DNA from: Synanceia verrucosa
Lineage: Eukaryota; Chordata; Actinopteri; Perciformes; Synanceiidae
Assembly: GCA_029721515.1 (NCBI GenBank)
Contig: CM056561.1
Span: 4,674,001-4,738,000 of the forward strand
Length of the DNA stretch: 64,000 nucleotides
Reading direction: 5' to 3'
Shown here in pieces: positions 57,000 through 64,000 of this stretch. The notes beneath the pieces were generated by a model. That model saw nothing but the letters and a program-made list of their open reading frames with translations, searched no databases and was not told the origin of the DNA. Positions within the stretch are counted from its first letter, which is position 1, and the number at the start of each line of letters is the position of its first letter. Made by a program: the position numbers and the translations under genes.

Positions 57000-57161
57000 C
57001 TATAGGCTCGTCCTCTCTCGCCTTTCACTCGACGATTCTCCGCTCACATATCTGAAGACAGCAGCTCCTCCACGGCTCCTGGAGATGTATTGTGACAGGG
57101 GATGAGGGGAAAGGCTGCCAAACGGATCCAGAGATGAGCTAGGAGAAGTTTCCAAAGGAGG
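57000..57161 (-). CDS. Candidate terminal exon of an unidentified gene
   Basis: A strong acceptor (CCCTCCCCCTCCTCTCTCCGCAG, positions 57183-57162) opens a 53-codon frame in phase 0, ending in TAG at 57002-57000. It starts PPLETSPSSSLDPFGSLSPH, continues YISRSRGGAAVFRYVSGE and ends RRERTSL, which fits a class I PDZ-binding C-terminus (T-S-L). I do not recognise the protein. Human SAMD10 follows ZNF512B, but its C-terminus as I know it does not match. It could be a chance frame; no upstream exon was identified. Confidence 0.3.
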   Translation of the reverse strand, partial: PPLETSPSSSLDPFGSLSPHPLSQYISRSRGGAAVFRYVSGESSSERRERTSL

Positions 57162-59320
57162 CTGCGGAGAGAGGAGGGGGAGGGATGCATAATTAGGATC
57201 CACATGGACAGAAAAATGTTAAAGTGCACAATTAGTATGCTCTCACATCATGCCCTAATGTAGCCTCAGTGTAGCACAAATATGCATTAATCTGTCTCTG
57301 TTAAAGCTGCTGAAACACCTCGAAAACACATCCATCTCCTCTAAGAGCCTTTTCAACACTCATAACCTTCCTGAGTCTATATGTGACACCCTGCTCCCCA
57401 AACTCCTGCTTGAATAATCAAGTAAGCACGGCTGACCTCTGCTCAGGTAACACACTGCAACAATGAGTAAGAGAGTGATGGAGGAGTGACTTACAAACTG
57501 TGAAAAGGTGTTTAATAATGGCTTTAAAATACACACATCCTGTTCTAATATATAATTCTACTGCGCTGATTCAACATACTTTATCAGCGTGTGTTGAAAA
57601 GACACACAATGTCATTATCTCCTGTTTGCGCTGTCAAAACAACAGATGCGAGCAGGTGGTTTCCCTGACAACCAGCCAGTTCGCTCCATCCTGAAGTGAC
57701 ACCAGGAGTCAGTGGGACGGCGAGCTTTCCTCACCCAGACTGTTGGCATTTCAGCTCTAAGCCCACCTCTCCTGATAGCACGAGGATGGCACGCCACCTG
57801 TCTCTAGCCTCTGACGGATGAGAGTGAACCTGAACCAGGAAACCACGAGAAGAAGCCACTTCTCTGATAGAAGCTCTTTTAAATGAGCTCCCCGTTGTAG
57901 TGGCCACAGTCTAGGTGCAGCAGAGGAGGAGAGGCACATAGGAAAGCAGCGCTGAGGCAAAATGACATGTTCCATCTTTTTCCCTGACTGTCGAGCTCAT
58001 TCATATTCTAATTCAGAGCTCCAGTTCAGCAGGCAGACACCACATGGAGCTCAGAGTGAAGCAGGAGCGTTTCCTAGCGATAACGTTGCCAACACAATCT
58101 CCCACGGCAACCAAGGTGCTGTTGACAGCATACCTTTTGATTTGGGGTCAAGTGTTGGTCATCCCGTTTCAACTCATCACCACAGAGCCTGAAACATGGC
58201 AGATGGCTACACACAAAGCAGAGAGCGACTTTGATGAAAATTTAAGAAGGAAGGAGGGACGGATTATTAAGGTACACCAACAACCAGAGGCTGACGAGAA
58301 GAAGAAGGAGGGCAGATCCCCCACTGGGCTCTGATCTGAATCCTCCATCTCAAAGTTTTCCAGATGTTACAACAGCCTGCATGCTTCCCACAGAGCTACT
58401 GTATAGCTCCGGGCTGTGGAAGACTCATATAACACAGCATAGCCTGCTGGAAATACATGAAATACTGCAGCAAGTGTCTGAAAAATACAAGGTTCATGCA
58501 CGACAATAGCAAGGGAATATCTTTCACAACCATGAAAGGGTTATGAAGAGGAAACAAAAAATAGTGTGAAATAGTGAAGGTTGAAGTGGTGGATGGGCCT
58601 CGATGCTGGATGTATATTTCTATTCAACTTTGATTTTATCTTGTTTGAATTTCCACTCTGTGACTTTAGAATTTCAGTAAGTTTTGTTATTTAACCATGA
58701 CCTGAAACTTTTAGTTTTTAGAAATTTTAAAGTGATACCAATGCAAAAAAACTCCTAGTTTGTAGCTTCTTAAAGTTACAATAGATGCCAAAAGTTTGTC
58801 AGTTACATGCATCCCAGCATTGCCTTAATTTTTCAGTTGAGAAAGAAGATGAGTGATATTCAAAATATATTTAGTGCAGTATGCTTCCTTTTTTTTAGTG
58901 AAAATAGTGATTTAAACTCAAAATGTCACGTCCCCTTTGTCATTTGAGGAAGAACTTTTATAACAAATGAGATTCCGATATTATTTGCTGATAAATATTT
59001 GCTGTAAAGTTTCTTTTTTCCTTTCTCGAAACCCACAAAGCACGTCAAAGTTGATGTGTAAAGCTTCAAATTCATTCGCTCCAATGATGTATCCTATAGT
59101 GGTAAAGCAGAGCAGACGTAAAGCAGTGAGAAATACCCAGCAGGCAGCATTCTCAGTAGAGATCTGATAAAACAAATGTATGAAATGTTTCTGTTCACTG
59201 AAGGAGAGAGAAGAGTTCATGTGGTCTTCAGAGCCTGAGGACATTTCGGTACTTTCACAGAGAGCAAAACACCTGAAGTCACCAGTTAACATTAAAAGGT
59301 TCCATAAAGTCAGGAGAGTC
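57162..59320. other. No feature supported
   Basis: Short open frames exist on both strands, but none has splice sites plus recognisable similarity. If the minus-strand terminal exon is real, this would be its preceding intron. Confidence 0.4.
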
Positions 59321-59324
59321 ATCC

Positions 59325-59672
59325 ATTCATCCATCCATTTTACCCTCACATAGGGTCATGGGGGGGCTGGAGTCTATCCCAGCTGTCTTAGGGTGAAAGG
59401 CAGGGTACAACCTGGACAAGTCGCCACCTCATCGCAGGACTCATAGAGACAGACAACCACTCACACTCACATTCACACCTACGGACAATTTAAATTAGCC
59501 AATTAATCCCTAATCCATTTTTGGATGGTGGGAGGAAGCCGGAGTACCAGAGAGAAGCCACACAGACACGGGGAGAACATACAAACTCCACACAGAAAGG
59601 CCCCGAGCCGGGAATCGAACCCAGTACCTTCTTACTGTGAGGCGACAGGGCTAACCACCACACCACCGTGTC
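59325..59672 (-). mobile_element. tRNA-derived SINE with LINE-type tail
   Basis: On the minus strand the head reads GGTTAGCCCTGTCGCC (A box, 59656-59641) and GGGTTCGATTCCC (B box, 59622-59610), an internal RNA polymerase III promoter. A conserved body follows (GTTCTCCCCGTGTCTGTGTG), and the tail is GGATGGATGGATGA at 59345-59325. Common teleost element, near full length. Confidence 0.85.
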
Positions 59673-61039
59673 AGGAGAGTCATGTCAAAGAAAACAACAA
59701 CAAAAAAAGAATAATCAAAGCTGCAATAGAGGCTAATATAGCTGATATGCTAGTATGGGTCAAGCTATAAATATACTACAATTCAATAACACTGTTCAAT
59801 CAAACCTACAGCTGCAGTGGCGTTATTACATAATGATGTGATTTATTACATTATTACATAATGCAGTGTTATTACATAACACGGTGCTACACACCTGAAA
59901 TCATCTATTTACAAACAAAACATCACTAAAACACGGAGATGATCCGCAAAGACACTTTTACACATTTTCCATGGGTTCCACAAGAAAAAAATATCTCCGT
60001 CTTTAGTCAGAGAGACTTTTTTTTAATTCATACTCTGATTTTTTCCGTTGGTTATTGTGTGGAGAACAACATTTCCCACAATAATTTGCAAGAGAAGTAA
60101 TGTGATTCCATGTTAAGTGTGAAATGCTATTACAGAGCTTTGAGCTGCTCCAGACAGATTAGCATGAAGCAGGAAGTGTAGTGCCTGAAAGTGCTGTAAG
60201 ACCAAGCTTTCTAACACCATCCATGTTCCTTCATTAACCTCTCCACCGTCTCATTTCTTTATCTCTGTGATCCATCATTCACTCCCCTGTTTTTCTCTCT
60301 TTCTGTTAAACATCTCACCACCAATCACAGCTCTGTGTCCTCTTTTTTTCCTCCTTTTCATCCCTCTCCATATTCAAATTTGATCCCTCAGGTGTTCCTG
60401 TCCTCTTTTTTATCATTTGTCCTTTCAATTTTGCAGCACATATTTTATTTTCAAAAGGAGGAGGCGAGACAGAGAGAGCACTTATTGCTTGTAAAGGTTC
60501 AAGAAACCGCAGCAGAGTGCATTTTCCAAAGCTGCTGATGTGAATAATCTGAGAAGGGTCATGGTAAATCCTACTGCCATGGTTCAAATCAGAGACAAAC
60601 TCGCCTCACGTTCTAGCTTATTTGTATTTTCAGCTTCTTTTCAACAGCTATTGTGAGATCAATATTTAATCTTTGGTAAATCCATTGCAGATGAATCAGA
60701 GCTGACAGGCGCTATGGCACAAGGCTGTGCTAAATCACAGCAGAATTGTAAATGTACTGGGTGAATATTTGAGGCAGGACAGCTGAACGTGTGTCAGCCT
60801 GCAGGTGTGTTAGCTGCTGCTGGACACGTTGAACCTTCATCCTTCCACTTCAGCGTCACACACATTTCACCTACTGTTTATGAGGAAACACCAGCATGTT
60901 TTGCCTCCTACCCACATCAGCATCACTTTGTCTTCATGACTCCACAGTGTACAAGAGTCTGCCTCCATGCTTATTGAGCTAAATGCTAAACATCTGCATG
61001 CTAAATACTCACAAATACTTAAGCTGCTGCTTTGTATCC

Positions 61040-61215
61040 AGGTGCCCTGAGCAGTTGGGGGTTTGGTGCCTTGCTCAAGGGCACCTTGGCAGTGCCCAGA
61101 AGGAGGAACAGGCACCTCTCCAACTACCAGTTCACGCACCAGACTTGGCCCAACCTGGATTTGAACCAGCGACCTTCTGATTCCCAGCCCAAGTCACTAC
61201 AGACTGAGGTACTGA
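61040..61215 (-). mobile_element. tRNA-derived SINE, second family
   Basis: On the minus strand ACCTCAGTCTGTAGTGACTT (A-box region) is followed by TGGTTCAAATCC (B box, about 61168-61157), then the body GGGCACTGCCAAGGTGCCC and GAGCAAGGCACC. A frequent teleost repeat, slightly truncated. Confidence 0.75.
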
Positions 61216-61909
61216 CGCCTCAAATCAGGTCAAATTCAAACTTTGACCTGATGCTGTCACAACAGCAGTCTGTGCCAAAGTTCATGGTAATCCATCCTAT
61301 AGTTGATGATAAATTTCACTACAAACCACAAATTTCAACCTCATGGTGGCGCTAGAGGAAATGTCTGCAAACATCATCCAACTGATTGTTCCATCCCTAG
61401 AGCCACATCACTACTTCGGCTTAAGTCACTTGCATTAGATATTTAGAACATTGTTTTTGGGTAGATATAGGACAGTGTTTTTCTTTCTTTTTCTATGTTA
61501 AATCAACTTGTACGTAAATTCAAGGAGTTTTTAAATCGGCTGTTGAAGGAAATTAGCAATGTAGGCTTTCAAATTACAGTTTACTGCAGAAATGATCGGC
61601 ACAGTATAACTGACAAAGCTGGATCGGTGGCTTAAACCTTGGTCACTGATGAAAAAGTGATTCAGTGGCAGCAACATGTTCAGCGAGCATCACCAGCATT
61701 GAGTCCCAGGATTTCACTGGTGAGACTCTTAGCATGAAATCCAGCACTAAAAGCGAAATGAAAACACCACAACAACTACATCAAGTTGAGATTTATTTCA
61801 GAAAAAGCAGCACCTCAAACAAAAAGTAAAAATACATTTATTCATGTAATAATTGTATTTTAACTAACATTTCATTTGCAATTAAAATTATATTTTCTTC
61901 CTTTGTTAT

Positions 61910-62049
61910 AATGTAAATAATTATTCTATTATTGTTACTTATTCTATTGTGTATTTGCTGTTGTTTATTGTTTTTAGTGCTGTAATTTTGTCTATGCTGC
62001 TGTGGTGGGTGGATTAAATAAAACATATTCTATTCTATTCTATTCTATC
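61910..62049 (+). mobile_element. LINE-like tail with (TATTC)n
   Basis: GCTGTAATTTTGTCTATGCT, GTGGTGGGTGGATTAAATAA, then TATTC units to 62046. Related to the tail at 23276. Confidence 0.55.
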
Positions 62050-62692
62050 TCATTAAGATTGCAATATTGACTGTCATTTCATCGTGCTGTAGCTCAGGTC
62101 TCTTTATGGATGAAGCGTCCTTGGTGTGAAAACACTGACAGAGGCTACAGCTTGCTGGTTGCATGGACTTTGTGTGTCAGCTGCCATGCTGTAGATAATG
62201 ACAGGACAGGTCCTTTTATGGTAAACACGTTTTCTTTTTTCTTCTCTTCATCACCTCTGCCCTCATATACCACCTCATCACACTGCGCACCGAAACGACC
62301 CCCATTATCACCCCTTCAGCTGCTTGCTGCCTCGCCCTCCTCTGATCACCTCTGAATAGCCTCCAACCCTGTGAGCCTCAGGTGTTTCATAAGGCCACCA
62401 AATTAGCTTGCCCTTATAGCTTTGAGTCAGAGCCTGCTGAACTGGCAAATTACATTTGCATTGCTCTGTTAATAGAAGTGTCCAACAGCAATTTAATTAT
62501 TTCTCCTCATCAGTTCGTTGTATTCCTTCTCTCAGTTTAATTCAGCTAGTCATAAAAACAATTTCTAATAATCCTGTGTCTGAGAGCTAAAAATGAGCTA
62601 AAATGATCAGAGAGGAAACCATAAAGAGTGACTGGTTTGAGGCACATTCACAGTGCCGATCAATTATGCTGTCCATTCTTTTCTTTAGTAAT

Positions 62693-62820
62693 CTATTTTT
62701 GCACTATTCTGCACTGTATATTCTTTTTAAATCTCCTTATTTTTAGTGTGTATAATAACTGTTGTGAAAGAATTTCCTTCGGGATGAATAAAGTTATAGA
62801 ACAGAATAAAATAGAATAGA
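62693..62820 (+). mobile_element. LINE-like 3' tail
   Basis: TTTGCACTATTCTGCACTGT ... GAAAGAATTTCCTTCGGGAT GAATAAAG, then AGAATAAAATAGAATAGA. Second copy of the family at 43258. A related 'ACTTTATTGATCCCAACCTG' block follows at 62824. Confidence 0.65.
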
Positions 62821-63169
62821 ATTACTTTATTGATCCCAACCTGGGAAATTATTTTGCAGCAACAGCAGAAGGCAATATGGAAAACAAAAAAAGCAATATA
62901 AAACAGAAAATGTATTACTGTATACAAAATAAAGTATAACAATAGCAATATAAAAAGTATAAAAATGTCTATACAGATAAATAATTATGACCCGTGGTAA
63001 AACATTTATAGTTCAAATAAACAGTAAGGTGCAGTGAACTGTATAACATGTTATAACATCAGGATGAGGTCTTATTGTACAGTGTGATGGCATTTGACAG
63101 GAAATATTTCCTTTATCTGTCCCAGTTTTATCTGCTCTATCTGATCTTTTCTTATCTCATTTCTTGTTT

Positions 63170-63420
63170 GGTCGAAAAAAAGTCAGAGAATGGTGAAAAA
63201 TGTGGATCAGTTGCCTAAGATAATGTCCGCTCTCTAGAGGAGTAAAGATATATATTTACATTTTAGAAATAAATGTTATAAATAAAATACAAATATTTAC
63301 TATTTAGAAGCTGAAATCTGAAATTTTTTTCTTAATTTTTCATTAAAAAAATACTCAAAGAGGATTAATCAATGATTGAAGTAGTTGGTTTAATAGTTGT
63401 AATCAAACTAATCATAAGTT
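63170..63420 (+). repeat. Dispersed MITE-like family, copy F (divergent)
   Basis: AAGTCAGAGAATGGTGAAAA, ATGTGGATCAGTTGCCTAAG and AGAGGATTAATCAATGATTG follow the order of the family at 53288, with many changes and a degraded end. Confidence 0.5.
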
Positions 63421-64000
63421 TAAATTGTGGTGACTATAATCCTATGACCTAACGTGTGCTTCGGGTATGGATTATGCATTTAAAATGAGACTGAATGCAT
63501 TTCGTAATATTATTATAATTGCTTTAATGGCTCCTCTCTTTAATTTTAATTGGACATTGAGGTGCTTCTGAGTTAATTAATAGTTAATTAATTAATAATT
63601 ATAATAAATTATTTTCTGTTTCTGTTCAACAAAATGCTTTATTTCAATTGGTTTTTTTTTATGTGCTTTTCACTGTCTTCAGATGAATTGATTGCATTTT
63701 AAATGTCACCTCACAGTCTGCAGCCCTTCATGTCTTGCATGATCTCTATAGATCACAGTGTGTTCTGTACTCCTTATCTTTTCGATCACATCTGGCGTTC
63801 TCACTAAATCTCTGGCTCCATACGCAGTTGATGTTGTGTCTGCAAAAACACGCTCAGGTCCCAAAGGTGGGTCATGGATTGATTAACAATAATTATTTAT
63901 TTCACTTCGGTCAAGCTCTGACCTCAAAGCAGACGGTGGAGTGAAAAAAAAACAAAACAGTCAGAGCATGAATGATCAGTTTGATTGCGGCTTTGACAGA

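Noticed and set aside
57615..57975. Minus-strand frames considered as upstream exons of the 57-kb terminal exon
   Set aside because: Donor-like sites exist (for example GAGAG|GTGGGC), but no matching acceptor or conserved peptide was found.
1..64000. CRISPR array, tRNA/rRNA gene, bacterial operon or viral gene
   Set aside because: The repeats are microsatellites, a minisatellite or transposons. The only tRNA-like sequences are SINE heads. No non-vertebrate coding module was seen.

Overview
This is eukaryotic nuclear DNA from a ray-finned fish. The evidence is intron-rich vertebrate genes with GT-AG splice sites, abundant (CA)n, (TA)n and (ATCT)n microsatellites, and several typically teleost mobile elements: tRNA-derived SINEs, LINE 3' tails, hAT-like MITEs and a Tc1/mariner remnant. 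A spiny-rayed (percomorph) fish is likely, but I cannot fix the species.

Two complete protein-coding genes could be assembled exon by exon, both on the minus strand. The first is uckl1 (uridine-cytidine kinase-like 1), with 15 coding exons from the start codon at 22755 to the stop at 7762. Its exons sum to 1575 nt (524 residues plus stop) with every splice phase agreeing. The second is znf512b, with 16 coding exons from 49615 to 27133. Its exons sum to 2505 nt (834 residues plus stop), again with all phases agreeing. The order uckl1 then znf512b, both in the same direction, matches human chromosome 20q13.33 as I remember it, so this is an old conserved gene pair.

Layout. 1-6300: no gene recognised, mainly microsatellites and one hAT-like element. 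6338-7761: probable uckl1 3' UTR. 7762-22755: uckl1, including a 17-nt microexon, a nested transposon cluster in intron 4 and a possible alternative first exon. 22756-22950: uckl1 promoter with two ZNF143-like motifs. 23613-27132: probable znf512b 3' UTR. 27133-49615: znf512b coding exons, with a 9.7-kb first coding intron and several foldback or hAT-like insertions. 51227-52200: candidate 5' UTR exons and CpG-containing promoter of znf512b. 52405-52804: a four-copy tandem repeat immediately upstream. 52805-64000: repeats, plus one candidate terminal exon of an unidentified minus-strand gene at 57000-57161.

The two genes do not form a pathway. UCKL1 belongs to pyrimidine nucleoside salvage. 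ZNF512B is a nuclear C2H2/C2HC zinc-finger protein with an RBBP4/NuRD-binding type motif, preserved here across the exon 5/6 junction. I found no CRISPR, bacterial or viral system. The most interesting items are the microexon, the phase-compatible alternative start exon, the nested transposons with target-site duplications, and the unidentified terminal exon.
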